From positions 1-64,000 of the forward strand of contig NZ_FMZU01000011.1 in the NCBI RefSeq assembly GCF_900101545.1: a DNA stretch of 64,000 bases. Direction: 5' to 3'. This DNA comes from Variovorax sp. CF079 (GTDB lineage Bacteria > Pseudomonadota > Gammaproteobacteria > Burkholderiales > Burkholderiaceae_C). Position numbers and translations under genes: made by a program. How positions within the stretch are numbered: position 1 is the first letter of the stretch; every line of letters begins with the position of its first letter. The notes under the pieces were generated by a model, which saw only the letters and a list, made by a program, of their open reading frames with translations, was not told where the DNA came from and ran no database searches. Below are positions 48,854 to 57,115 of this stretch, piece after piece.

Positions 48854-49078
48854 ATGACGAAACATTTTCTGACTGCCCTGCTTGCCAGCCTCGCGACTTC
48901 GGCCGGGCTCTACGCGATGCAGCCGATCAGCGCTGCTGAGCCGCCTGCGCCGGGCCGGCCCGCTTCGCCTGCGATCTCGCCCGCCCCGTTGGACCTGGCG
49001 ATGCCGCCGCCTCAAGAGCCGTTCGACATGACGCCCATCACCCCGTACGAGAGCGCGGGTGCGCCTTATTCGCCTTAG
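48854..49078 (+). CDS. Small secreted Pro-rich protein, unknown
   Basis: 74 aa. A Sec signal peptide (MTKHFLTALLASLATSAGL, cleavage near ISA at about residue 27) is followed by a 45-residue mature peptide with about one third proline and no Cys. Probably periplasmic. The sequence upstream of the ATG has GGAAAGG. It is transcribed from module copy 3, and the glutathione transferase gene follows after 63 bp, so it may have a role in the same stress response. No family recognised. Confidence 0.6.
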   Translation: MTKHFLTALLASLATSAGLYAMQPISAAEPPAPGRPASPAISPAPLDLAMPPPQEPFDMTPITPYESAGAPYSP

Positions 49079-49088
49079 CAAGCATCCG

Positions 49089-49126
49089 CACCGTGCCTAC
49101 CGCATCGGCCGCCGCATCCATTCAAT
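49089..49126 (+). promoter_or_regulatory. Degenerate partial copy of the shared promoter module
   Basis: CACCGTG is followed directly by CCTACCGCATCGGCCG (TACCGC at 49098-49103), resembling copies 3 and 4 with the middle deleted; 17 bases later stands TTCAAT (49121-49126) where the others have TACGAT. The ATTGGTG block is missing. It lies 15 bp upstream of the glutathione transferase ATG, so transcription would start very close to or inside the gene; it may be inactive. Confidence 0.35.
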
Positions 49127-49141
49127 CCAAGGAACCATGAC

Positions 49142-49777
49142 ATGAAGCTCTACCACATGCCCGGTGCGTGCTCGCTTGCCGACCTCATCGTTCTCCAATG
49201 GATCGGCGTGCCGCACGAGCCCGTGAGGATGAGGCTGGAGGCCCTCAAGTCCCCGGACTATCTTGCGATCAACGCCGGAGGCACCGTTCCCCTGCTCCAG
49301 CATGGTGACCTGTCCCTGACGGAGAACGTCGCCATCCTCGGCTACCTGGCCGACCTCCACCCCGATGCGCGCCTACTGGGCGACGGCTCTCCGCGCGGCC
49401 GTGCGGAGGTGATGCGCTGGCTGGGCTTTCTCAACTCCGACGTGCACAAGGCCTTCAAGCCCATCTTCACGCCGGGCCGCTTCCTGCCCGACCCGCAGTA
49501 CGCGAGCGCACTCGCGGACAACGCGCGCACCCACGTGCGCGCGTATCTCGAGCGGCTCGACGACAGGCTGGAGGGACGCGACTGGCTCACCGGCGAGCGC
49601 TCCATCGCCGACCCCTACCTCTTCGTGCTGACACGCTGGTCCAGGAGCAAGAAGGTCGGCGTGGACGGCTTCGACAACCTCGCGCGCTTCGCCGAGCGCA
49701 TGAACAGCGACCCTGGCGTTCAGGCTGCCCTGGCGGCGGAAGACAGCGCGTCGCCGCCGGCGATGCCTTTGCACTGA
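49142..49777 (+). CDS. Glutathione S-transferase
   Basis: 211 aa. The N-terminal thioredoxin-like domain is MKLYHMPGACSLADLIVLQ with a Cys in the G-A-C-S motif typical of bacterial beta-class GSTs. GGTVPLLQHGDLSLTENVA carries the cis-Pro and the glutathione gamma-Glu site. The helical C-domain ends LTGERSIADPYLFVLTRW. It conjugates glutathione to electrophiles or reduces mixed disulfides. A paralogue with a C-terminal extension lies 1.2 kb downstream (50948). AAGGAACC precedes the ATG. Confidence 0.9.
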   Translation: MKLYHMPGACSLADLIVLQWIGVPHEPVRMRLEALKSPDYLAINAGGTVPLLQHGDLSLTENVAILGYLADLHPDARLLGDGSPRGRAEVMRWLGFLNSDVHKAFKPIFTPGRFLPDPQYASALADNARTHVRAYLERLDDRLEGRDWLTGERSIADPYLFVLTRWSRSKKVGVDGFDNLARFAERMNSDPGVQAALAAEDSASPPAMPLH

Positions 49778-49793
49778 ATAGGAGCGCAACACC

Positions 49794-50147
49794 ATGAAGA
49801 TCTCTCTCCACCCCATGCGTGACATGAGGCCGCACGCTTCGGCGGCCTCGCAGGCGCTGGCCGACTGGTATGCCCGACATTCCGTCGTGCTGCGGCTCTG
49901 GGCCATCCGGCCCTACGCCGTCGGCCACGGGATGCGCGTCATCGTGATGCTCGAACCCTCGATCGACGGCAACGAGATCAGCCCCGTGTGGATGGCGAAG
50001 GGCGCCAGCTGGGCGCGCGACCTGCAACAGAAGCTCGACGGCGCCGTGCAACTGGAGCGCCTCGACGGACCGCTGCCCGAGGAGTTCGAGATCGAGGGAG
50101 AAGGCGTCCTGCACGCCAGCCTGTGCTGGCGCGACTCGACGGCGTGA
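49794..50147 (+). CDS. Hypothetical protein
   Basis: 117 aa, no signal peptide or membrane segment, starting 16 bp after the GST stop with TAGGAG as ribosome site. Alternating hydrophobic stretches (LRLWAIRPYAVGHGMRVIV) suggest a small alpha/beta domain. No known motif was recognised. It is probably co-transcribed with the GST gene. Function unknown. Confidence 0.6.
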   Translation: MKISLHPMRDMRPHASAASQALADWYARHSVVLRLWAIRPYAVGHGMRVIVMLEPSIDGNEISPVWMAKGASWARDLQQKLDGAVQLERLDGPLPEEFEIEGEGVLHASLCWRDSTA

Positions 50148-50171
50148 CGCTCGAGCCCGCGGAATGAGCAC

Positions 50172-50290
50172 ATTGGTGCCTCCGGGACAACACCGTGATC
50201 CTGTGCACACGCCTACCGCGACAGGCCGTCGAATCCTACGATCTGCCCCACAGCGAATGGTTGCAAACGGGCTCCACAGCCGCACTGTGG
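50172..50290 (+). promoter_or_regulatory. Shared promoter module, copy 4, with leader hairpin (upstream of cupin)
   Basis: ATTGGTG (50172-50178), 11 bases, ACACCGTG, TACCGC (50214-50219), 17-base spacer, TACGAT (50237-50242), then TTGCAAACGGG and a hairpin CCACAG-CCGCA-CTGTGG (50274-50290). Compared with copies 5 and 6 the stem has changed on both sides (CCACAG/CTGTGG against ACTCAG/CTGAGT and CCTCAG/CTGAGG), while the loop CCGCA is kept. The ATG is at 50327. Confidence 0.8.
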
Positions 50291-50326
50291 TGAACCTGAG
50301 TCTTCGGACACGAAAGAGGTGAACCC

Positions 50327-50746
50327 ATGAGAAGAATGGCAAGACACATCATCGCGGCATTGCTGATCGCTCCGCTGGGAGCGCCCGCGCAACAGGCGGG
50401 CGCGCCGCATGCAGCGCACGACATCGTCGTCAAGCAGCTGATGACCAAGGCACTCTCGGACATTCCCGGCAAGGAGGTCCTGGCGATCACCGTGGACTAC
50501 CCGCCGGGCGGCGCCGACCCCATCCATCGCCACGATGCGCATGCCTTCGTCTACGTGCTCGAGGGCTCGATCGTGATGGGCGTCAAAGGCGGCAAGGAAG
50601 TGACATTGAAGGCCGGGCAGACCTTCTACGAAGGCCCCGACGACATCCACACGGTCGGCCGCAACGCGAGCAAGACCAAGCCGGCGAAGTTCCTCGTCAT
50701 GCTGGTGAAGAACAAGGGCACCGATTTCTTTCTGCCTGTGAAGTGA
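50327..50746 (+). CDS. Exported cupin-domain protein
   Basis: 139 aa with a signal peptide (MRRMARHIIAALLIAPLGA, cleavage near residue 22). The cupin core has metal His ligands in DPIHRHDAHAFVYVLEGSIV and a second motif GQTFYEGPDDIHTVGRNAS. Small periplasmic cupins of this type are often annotated as quercetinase-like or unknown. AGAGGTG precedes the ATG. It is driven by module copy 4. A CCCGTCG/CGACGGG stem (50762-50784) after its stop may end the transcript, but no T-run follows. Confidence 0.82.
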   Translation: MRRMARHIIAALLIAPLGAPAQQAGAPHAAHDIVVKQLMTKALSDIPGKEVLAITVDYPPGGADPIHRHDAHAFVYVLEGSIVMGVKGGKEVTLKAGQTFYEGPDDIHTVGRNASKTKPAKFLVMLVKNKGTDFFLPVK

Positions 50747-50857
50747 CCGTTTTGCTTCCCGCCCGTCGCAACGAAGACGACGGGTGTCAGATCGTCGAGG
50801 CGGCTGTAATGAGGCGTGCGCTTTCCACCCGTTCGTGCACGGGACAGACTCACGTCG

Positions 50858-50927
50858 GCGCGGTGTCCCCGCGCAAATCCGACCAGCTACACGACGACGC
50901 GACGGGTGGGAGGCGCCCCTTTTTTTT
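50858..50927 (+). promoter_or_regulatory. Hairpin and T8 tract before the second GST gene
   Basis: GCGCGG-TGTCC-CCGCGC (50858-50874) is a 6-bp GC stem; 45 bases later a run of eight T (50920-50927) ends 20 bases before the ATG at 50948. A T8 run stands out in this GC-rich sequence. It could be a leader terminator/attenuator (GGG-rich sequence lies just before it) or a slippage-prone tract; the evidence does not decide. Confidence 0.35.
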
Positions 50928-50947
50928 GCGTACGGAGCAGTCCCGCA

Positions 50948-51847
50948 ATGAACCTCTTCTACATGCCAGGCGCCAGCTCGCTGGCCGATCACATCGCCCT
51001 CGAATGGTCGAAAGCGGAGTACGAGACCGTCCGGATGGATCGCAGCAGCATCAAGGCCGAAGACTATCTCGCGCTCAATCCGTCGGGCAGCGTGCCGCTC
51101 CTGGTCGACGGCGATTTCGTGCTCACCGAGAACGTCGCCATTCTGGTCTACCTTGCCGAACTGCACCCTCATGCGCGGCTTCTCGGCGATGGATCGCCCC
51201 GGTCTCGCGCCGAAGTGATGCGCTGGCTCGGGTTCCTCAACTCCGACGTGCACAAGGCCTTCAGGCCCATCTTCTACCCGGAGCGCTACCTGCAAGGCCA
51301 GGAGTTCGCGCAGCACCTCGCCGCGACGGCACGCGGGCACGTCCGCGACTATTTACGACGCCTCGACGCGCAGCTCGAGGGACGCGAGTGGCTCACCGGC
51401 GAGCGCTCGATCGCGGATGCGTACCTGTTCGTGCTGCTGCGCTGGGCGATCGGCACCAAGGTCGGACTTCAGGGATTCGCCAACCTGTCGCGCTTTGTCC
51501 GGCGCCTGCACGACGACGAAGGCGTTCATGCCGCACTGGCAATGGAAGAGGGATTGGCCCCGCGACGCGACACCCCGCCTGTCCCGAGCGAAGTCCTGAG
51601 GCGAATCGAAGGCAGGCTCCACGCAGACGGATCCGCCACGCTGACGGCCGAGGTCGTCGGAACCGTCGAGTACCGCGAAGGGGATGGTCCTGCACTCGAG
51701 CTTCGCAGGGGCCTCGTGGAGGTCGACGTCACGTCCATGGATACCGTTCTCAGCTGGGTCGACGAGAACTACCGCGGCGAGGCAGCGATGCCTTTGCCGA
51801 ATTTCATGCGCTACGTCGGCGACGGCGCCATCCGCCTGGCTGCGTAG
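50948..51847 (+). CDS. Glutathione S-transferase with C-terminal extension
   Basis: 299 aa. Residues 1-205 match the GST at 49142 throughout (MNLFYMPGASSLADHIALE, LNSDVHKAF, LTGERSIADAYLFVLLRW). The N-terminal Cys of the other GST is Ser here (G-A-S-S). Residues 210-299 form an additional beta-rich segment (RLHADGSATLTAEVVGTVE, then YRGEAAMPLPNFMRYVGDG) not found in the shorter paralogue and not recognised. The ATG at 50948 was chosen by alignment with the paralogue; the upstream frame is not GST-like. The extension might be a substrate-binding or partner domain. Confidence 0.87.
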   Translation: MNLFYMPGASSLADHIALEWSKAEYETVRMDRSSIKAEDYLALNPSGSVPLLVDGDFVLTENVAILVYLAELHPHARLLGDGSPRSRAEVMRWLGFLNSDVHKAFRPIFYPERYLQGQEFAQHLAATARGHVRDYLRRLDAQLEGREWLTGERSIADAYLFVLLRWAIGTKVGLQGFANLSRFVRRLHDDEGVHAALAMEEGLAPRRDTPPVPSEVLRRIEGRLHADGSATLTAEVVGTVEYREGDGPALELRRGLVEVDVTSMDTVLSWVDENYRGEAAMPLPNFMRYVGDGAIRLAA

Positions 51848-52047
51848 CCGCCTTGTCGTGCCTGGCTCCTCGGTCAACCCCCATGCCGTGATGCACGCAT
51901 GGGCCTTTCTCGGCGTCGTCGCGGTGGCGCTCGGCTTGGCCTGTGCTGTCGCCGGCGGCGATGTGGCGGATGCGGAGATTCGGCTTGCCGCGGCGGCCGC
52001 GACGCTTTCCCCAACCCTCGGTCCCATGAAGACCGCGAAAGACATTC

Positions 52048-52326
52048 ATGATCCACCCCAACCATGGCGCGACAGCGCCTTGCACGCACCTCGACCAGCT
52101 TCGGCCGGTCAGCTCCCGCTCGGCGGGATGTGAAGAGTGCCTCCGGTTCGGAGGCCGCTGGGTTCACCTGCGGATGTGCCTGAGCTGCGGCCATGTCGGC
52201 TGCTGCGACTTCTCGGAAGGCAAGCATGCGACGCGGCACTTTCGCGAAACAGGCCATGCGCTCGTACAGTCGGCCGAGGTCGGCGAAAGCTGGCGCTGGT
52301 GCTACATCGACCAGCGCGAGGTCTGA
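52048..52326 (+). CDS. UBP-type zinc finger protein
   Basis: 92 aa, one zf-UBP domain. The metal ligands are in order C12, H14, C28-x2-C31, C44-x2-C47, C52 or C53, H60, H64 and H70 (GCEECLRFGGRWVHLRMCL, SCGHVGCCD, GKHATRHF, GHALV). In eukaryotes this domain binds the ubiquitin C-terminus; bacterial stand-alone versions are of unknown role. The peroxiredoxin-like gene starts 3 bp after its stop, so the two are co-translated and may work together in redox stress. Confidence 0.85.
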   Translation: MIHPNHGATAPCTHLDQLRPVSSRSAGCEECLRFGGRWVHLRMCLSCGHVGCCDFSEGKHATRHFRETGHALVQSAEVGESWRWCYIDQREV

Positions 52327-52329
52327 GCA

Positions 52330-52923
52330 ATGACGCCGACTACATCCATCAGCGACGCTGCTGGCATTCTTCGAGCCATGGGCGTCTGCGAGCGCGCCAA
52401 GCGCGAGGGCGACATGGCCCCCGATGTCAGCTTGCGCTCTGCATCGGGCGCGCCGGTGAAGCTGTCCGACCTGTGGCACGGCGGGCCGCTCGTCGTGATC
52501 TTCTACCGCGGAGGATGGTGCAGCTACTGCAATCTTCAGTTGCACGCATGGCAACAGCATGCGAGTGAGCTGAAGCGACTGGGTGCTGCGCTGGTCGCGA
52601 TATCCCCCCAGACGCCGGACCATTCCCTCGACACGATCGAGCGCAATGCGCTCGCCTACACGGTGCTCAGCGACTCGAGCCTGGATGCCGCCAACGGCTT
52701 CGGCATCGCAATCACGCTGCCGCCCGAGCTGATCGATCTGTACGCGTCGGCGGGTACCGACATCCCCGTGCTGAACGGCAATGCTCAATGGGTGTTGCCG
52801 ATCCCCGCGACCTACGTGATCGACCAGACCGGGAGGATTCGGTTCGCCCACGTCGAGATGGACTATCGCGAGCGCGTCGATCCGCAGAGCGTCATCGCGA
52901 TCATCGAAGGCGCTAGGTACTAG
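52330..52923 (+). CDS. Peroxiredoxin-like protein (AhpC/TSA superfamily)
   Basis: 197 aa. The thioredoxin-fold active site is VIFYRGGWCSYCNLQLHAWQ, with C64 and C67 in a C-x2-C arrangement, unlike the T-x2-C of classical AhpC; this is the redoxin-family protein often labelled peroxiredoxin-like. ALVAISPQTPDHSLDTIER and PATYVIDQTGRIRFAHVEM complete the fold. It would reduce peroxides or disulfides in the cytoplasm. GAGGT precedes the ATG. It is followed after 26 bp by module copy 5. Confidence 0.88.
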   Translation: MTPTTSISDAAGILRAMGVCERAKREGDMAPDVSLRSASGAPVKLSDLWHGGPLVVIFYRGGWCSYCNLQLHAWQQHASELKRLGAALVAISPQTPDHSLDTIERNALAYTVLSDSSLDAANGFGIAITLPPELIDLYASAGTDIPVLNGNAQWVLPIPATYVIDQTGRIRFAHVEMDYRERVDPQSVIAIIEGARY

Positions 52924-52949
52924 GAGCGCGCAGAGGCGTCTCTGCCGGC

Positions 52950-53069
52950 ATTGGTGAGCACTGCACAACAGCGTGAGTCCTCTCGCGGACCTACCGCTAT
53001 CGAAGTGTCAAACCTACGATTTGTTCCGTTGCGCGATGTTCGCAACACGGGTACTCAGCCGCTCTGAGT
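52950..53069 (+). promoter_or_regulatory. Shared promoter module, copy 5, with leader hairpin (upstream of efflux operon)
   Basis: ATTGGTG (52950-52956), 11 bases, ACAGCGTG, TACCGC (52992-52997), 17-base spacer, TACGAT (53015-53020) within CAAACCTACGATTTGTTCC, then TTCGCAACACGGG and the hairpin ACTCAG-CCGCT-CTGAGT (53053-53069). The ATG of the next gene is at 53104. Confidence 0.82.
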
Positions 53070-53103
53070 TCCAAATGGCCGGACGCCACAACACTGTCAC
53101 ACC

Positions 53104-53967
53104 ATGCTGAACCTCTTGCTGCAGACCACGATCGAGGGCGATCACGACGATTGGAACATCGAGCGTTTCAGTCACTTGAAGGCTTTCTTGTCGAGCCTGC
53201 GAGACGAGGATGGCCAGTTCGCCTTCCGGGTGACGGCTCGCAACCGCGCGAAACGCGGCCAGCCGGATCCCGTGCTGTCGAACTTGCATGAATCGGATGT
53301 CGATCAGCTCTGGCTCTTCGCCGTCGATGTCGGCGATGGCCTGACACCCCAGGATTGCGAGGGCATCCGCCGTTTCCGGCTTCAGGGTGGAACGCTCATG
53401 GTCACACGTGACCACATGGACCTGGGAAGTTCACTCTGCAACCTGGGCGGCGTCGGGGCAGCACATCACTTTCACAGCCGAAACTGCGAACCCGACGATG
53501 CCCGCCATTGTGCTGACAACCCGTTCGCGGCGAACATCTCCTGGCCCAACTACCACTCCGGCGCCAACGGCGACTTTCAGCGCATCAGGCCCGTCGGAAG
53601 CATTCACCCGGTGATGCTGGACAAGCAGTCGCCGACCGGCATCGTTCAGTACCTGCCGTCACACCCGCACGAGGGCGCTGTCAGCGCGCCGCCCCACGAT
53701 TCGAGCGCTCGGGTCGTCATGGAGGGAGAGAGCTCGGTGTCCGGCCGGCGGTTCAACCTGGCGGTCGCCTTCGAGCGCTCCGAGCAGGGTGGACGAGCGA
53801 TTGCGCAATCGACCTTTCACCACTTTGCAGACTACAACTGGGACCCCACGGCCGGCAGCCCGTCATTCGTGAGCGAACCTGCTGGCGACGGAATAGCCAG
53901 GTTTCCCGAGGCGCTTCGTTCGACCCAGCAGTACGTCCGCAACGTCGCGTTGTGGCTCAACGCCTGA
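53104..53967 (+). CDS. Hypothetical protein, possibly glutamine-amidotransferase/ThuA-like fold
   Basis: 287 aa, no signal peptide. The central part (SDVDQLWLFAVDVGDGLTP, then IRRFRLQGGTLMVTRDHMD) has the alternating pattern of class-I amidotransferase-like proteins, where a small Cys- or Asp-containing elbow follows a strand; LGGVGAAHHFHSRNC comes next. The catalytic triad of true amidotransferases is not evident. The assignment is tentative. It is the first gene after module copy 5 and overlaps nothing; the outer-membrane channel gene starts 20 bp later, so it is in the efflux operon. Confidence 0.5.
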   Translation: MLNLLLQTTIEGDHDDWNIERFSHLKAFLSSLRDEDGQFAFRVTARNRAKRGQPDPVLSNLHESDVDQLWLFAVDVGDGLTPQDCEGIRRFRLQGGTLMVTRDHMDLGSSLCNLGGVGAAHHFHSRNCEPDDARHCADNPFAANISWPNYHSGANGDFQRIRPVGSIHPVMLDKQSPTGIVQYLPSHPHEGAVSAPPHDSSARVVMEGESSVSGRRFNLAVAFERSEQGGRAIAQSTFHHFADYNWDPTAGSPSFVSEPAGDGIARFPEALRSTQQYVRNVALWLNA

Positions 53968-53987
53968 AACCCTGGGAGAAGTTTGCG

Positions 53988-55547
53988 ATGACCTCACACC
54001 CGGCCCTTTCCCGACTCCAACTGCGCGCGGGCGCGGCGACATGCCTTGCCCTGATGCTGTGCGGCTGCGCGGTGGGTCCGGAGTTTGTGAGGCCCGAGAA
54101 CGGACTGCACGAAATCGCACTGGCCCCAAGGGCGGAACACGTCGGCGCCGCACAGCCTTCCGATTCCGACGTCCCCTCTCAATGGTGGACGCTGTTCAAC
54201 GACGCACTGCTGGCCGACCTGCAATTGCGTGCGCAAGCTGCCAATCTTGATCTGCAAGTCGCGTCCACCCGCATCGAGCAAAGCCGCGCGCAACTAGGTA
54301 TTGCTTCGTCAGATCTGCTGCCCAGTGTGAGCGTCGGCGCCAACTACTCGCGTGAGGCACTCAGTGAACACGGCAAGTTCGCCGCGTTGGGCGCACCGAC
54401 CACGCCCAGTGACTTCTGGCAGCTTGGCTTCGATGCCAGTTGGGAAATCGATCTATGGGGTCGTGTTCGGCGTGCGCGCGAAGGGGCGGAGGCAACTCTG
54501 GACGCCGCAATGTACGACCGCGAAGCGACGCGTGTGGCCTTGGCTGCCGAAGTGGCTCGAACCTATCTGCAGTTGCGCGGAACGCAGGCACAACTGGACA
54601 TCGCAGAACAGAATCGAGTCGTCGCCGAACGTACGCTCAGCCTGGCGGAAAGCCGTGAGCGCAATGGGGTCGCCACGCGTTTTGAGACCTCATCCGCGCG
54701 CGCGCAGTTGGCGACGGTCAAGGCGCTGGTTCCAGAGCTGATCCAGCGACGCAATGTCCAGATGAACGCGCTGGCGTTGTTGCTGGGCAATCCGCCGCGC
54801 GCCATCGATGAGCAACTGCGCAATGCCGTGCCCTTGCCCGCGCTTCCGACGAATGTGCCGGTGGGTGTTTCGTCCGAGCTGGCGCGCAGGCGGCCGGACA
54901 TCCTGCGCGCCGAAGCGGAGCTCCATGCCGCCACGGCGGCAATCGGGGTGGCGAAGGCCGACTTCTATCCGCGCATCAGCTTGAAAGGCCGAGTGGGCGT
55001 TGAAGCTTTCGAATTCGGCGACCTCGGCAGTTGGGACTCGCGATTCTTTTCCGTGGGACCGACGGTTTTCCTCCCCATCTTCCAGGGCGGCAGGCTGACC
55101 CAGCGCCTGGCGCTGAACGAGGCGCGGCAGAAAACGGCAGCCCTCGCATATCGGCAGACGGTACTGCGAGCCTTGCACGAGGTGGACAACGCCTTGGATG
55201 CCTGGGCCGCCCAGCAGCGTCAACACGCTGAACTGGTGGTCTCCTATGAGCAGAGCATGGAGGCGCTGCGGGTTGCCGAGCGAGGCTATCAGGAGGGTGC
55301 TGCCGACTATCTGAGTGTGCTGACTGCGCAGCGCAACCTGCTGGCCAGCCAGACCAGTCTCAATGGCAGCGCGACGGGCGCCACGCTGACCCTCGTGAAC
55401 CTCTACAAGTCGCTCGGAGGTGGCTGGAACCCAGGAAAACTCGAACTCGCGTCGCGGCCTGCCCAAGCTGCTTCTGCGCGCACCTTGCCGGAAGCTTCGG
55501 TCGCACGTCTTGCACCGGCTGCCGTTTCGGCCGAGGCCAGGCCATGA
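53988..55547 (+). CDS. Outer-membrane efflux lipoprotein, NodT/OprM family
   Basis: 519 aa from the ATG at 53988 (GGGAGAA upstream). The lipoprotein signal LALMLCGCAVGPEF places the lipidated Cys near residue 26. WWTLFNDALLADLQLRAQAAN and RRPDILRAEAELHAATAAIG are typical of TolC-like NodT channels, with two repeat halves. It forms the outer-membrane exit duct for the MFS pump and the HlyD-type adaptor encoded next. The last 30 residues are Ala-rich. Its TGA overlaps the next ATG by 4 bp. Confidence 0.93.
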   Translation: MTSHPALSRLQLRAGAATCLALMLCGCAVGPEFVRPENGLHEIALAPRAEHVGAAQPSDSDVPSQWWTLFNDALLADLQLRAQAANLDLQVASTRIEQSRAQLGIASSDLLPSVSVGANYSREALSEHGKFAALGAPTTPSDFWQLGFDASWEIDLWGRVRRAREGAEATLDAAMYDREATRVALAAEVARTYLQLRGTQAQLDIAEQNRVVAERTLSLAESRERNGVATRFETSSARAQLATVKALVPELIQRRNVQMNALALLLGNPPRAIDEQLRNAVPLPALPTNVPVGVSSELARRRPDILRAEAELHAATAAIGVAKADFYPRISLKGRVGVEAFEFGDLGSWDSRFFSVGPTVFLPIFQGGRLTQRLALNEARQKTAALAYRQTVLRALHEVDNALDAWAAQQRQHAELVVSYEQSMEALRVAERGYQEGAADYLSVLTAQRNLLASQTSLNGSATGATLTLVNLYKSLGGGWNPGKLELASRPAQAASARTLPEASVARLAPAAVSAEARP

Positions 55548-57109
55548 CCAGCACCACCTTGCCGGTGCGACCCGGCGTGCCCGTTGCCGAGGCCGCCCCC
55601 GCCAAGCCCTCCCTGCGTCCCATGGGCGGACTGGTCGGCATCTTCCTGGCCGCCGTGATGGCAGGACTGAACAATCGCGTCGGCGCACTGGCGCTGGCCG
55701 ATGTGCGTGGCGCCCTCGGCTTTGGCCTGGATGATGCATCCTGGCTCTCCACCGCATATACCGCCGGCGAACTGATCGCGATGCCGTTTGCAGCGTGGTT
55801 TGCCGTCACCCTGTCCGTTCGCCGTTTTCACCTGTGGATGCTCGGCACCTGCACGGTGCTGGCCGTCCTGCTGCCATTCGTCGAGGACTTGGACCTGCTC
55901 CTGGGCCTGCGCTTCCTGCAAGGCATCAGCAGCGGCACCCTGATTCCGATCCTGATGATGGCTGCCCTGAAATTCCTGCCGCCACCCATTCGCCTGCATG
56001 GGCTGGCGCTCTATGCGATGACTGCCACCTTTGCGCCCAACCTCGCGATCTGGTTGGCAGGGCAATGGACGGATGGCATCGCCGATTGGCGCTGGGTGTA
56101 TTGGCAGATCGTGCCGATGGCTGTTGTCGCCGGACTGCTCGTGAGCTGGGGACTCCCAAGCGATCCGATCCAGATGGACCGCTTCAGGCAGGCCAACTGG
56201 GTCGGCATGGCCATCGGCATACCGGCCCTGTGCCTGATCACCGCCGCGCTCGACCAGGGCGTGCGCCTGGACTGGTTCAACTCGCCATCGATCACGGTTG
56301 CGCTGCTGGGCGGGTTCGTCCTTCTGTTCGTCTACCTGTTGACCGAGTGGTATCACCCCTCGCCCTTCCTCAAGCTGCAGATGCTTGAGCGCCGCAATCT
56401 GGGACTGGGTTGCACCCTTTTCGTCCTGCTGCTGGTGCTTCTGCTGGCCGGCTCGCTGCTGCCTGCCAGCTACCTGGGGCTGGCCCAGGACTACCGCTCC
56501 ATGCAGACGGCACCGATCGGCTTGATCGTGGCCTTGCCGCAACTGGTGCTGGGATCTGTAGTGGCACTGTTCCTGTATCAGAGGTGGGTCGATGCACGTC
56601 TGGTGTTCGCGTTCGGGCTGGCCCTGATTGCACTGGCATGCTTCGCCGGATCGCGATTGACGGCGGACTGGATCTGGGAGCAGTTCGCCGTCGCACAGGC
56701 CTTGCAAGCCTTCGGCCAACCGATGGCCGTGGTGTCCATGCTCTTCCTGATGACGAGCGTCGTGCAGCCCCAGGAAGGGCCTTACCTCTCCGGCACGATC
56801 AACGCACTGCGCGCTTTCGGCTCCTTGTTCGGCGCCGCCGTGGTAGGGCAGTTCACGACGGTGCGTGCCCGCTTCCATGCGGAAATGCTGCTGGACCATG
56901 CGGGTCTGGTCAGCCACGCCCTCCCGAATCCGCCGGAGTCCTCCCAACTGATGGGCATGATCGGCCAGCAGTCGCTGGTGCTGTCGATCGCCGATGCCTA
57001 CCGCGTTCTCGGCGTCCTGGCTCTGCTGATGATTCCTCTCGTGCTGCGGCTGACCCATATCCCCGCGCCTGACCTGGGCGCTGCATCTACAACTTCTTCC
57101 AACGGATGA
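55544..57109 (+). CDS. MFS drug efflux transporter, DHA2 (EmrB/QacA) family
   Basis: 521 aa with about 14 membrane segments, as in EmrB. GLNNRVGALALADVRGALGFG and the following SWLSTAYTAGELIAMPF match the family start, and motif C-like glycine-rich stretches follow. It exports hydrophobic compounds with a proton gradient through the adaptor and channel of the same operon. ATGA overlap with the channel gene and a 6-bp gap to the adaptor gene show tight coupling. Likely substrates are phenolic or quinone-like electrophiles, judging from the neighbours (inference). Confidence 0.93.
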   Translation: MTSTTLPVRPGVPVAEAAPAKPSLRPMGGLVGIFLAAVMAGLNNRVGALALADVRGALGFGLDDASWLSTAYTAGELIAMPFAAWFAVTLSVRRFHLWMLGTCTVLAVLLPFVEDLDLLLGLRFLQGISSGTLIPILMMAALKFLPPPIRLHGLALYAMTATFAPNLAIWLAGQWTDGIADWRWVYWQIVPMAVVAGLLVSWGLPSDPIQMDRFRQANWVGMAIGIPALCLITAALDQGVRLDWFNSPSITVALLGGFVLLFVYLLTEWYHPSPFLKLQMLERRNLGLGCTLFVLLLVLLLAGSLLPASYLGLAQDYRSMQTAPIGLIVALPQLVLGSVVALFLYQRWVDARLVFAFGLALIALACFAGSRLTADWIWEQFAVAQALQAFGQPMAVVSMLFLMTSVVQPQEGPYLSGTINALRAFGSLFGAAVVGQFTTVRARFHAEMLLDHAGLVSHALPNPPESSQLMGMIGQQSLVLSIADAYRVLGVLALLMIPLVLRLTHIPAPDLGAASTTSSNG

Positions 57110-57115
57110 ACTGCC

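Noticed and set aside
51891..52133. Small ORF of 80 codons with a hydrophobic N-terminus (MHAWAFLGVVAVALG)
   Set aside because: No ribosome site, overlaps the UBP zinc-finger gene by 86 bp, and the second half reads like that gene's shifted frame.
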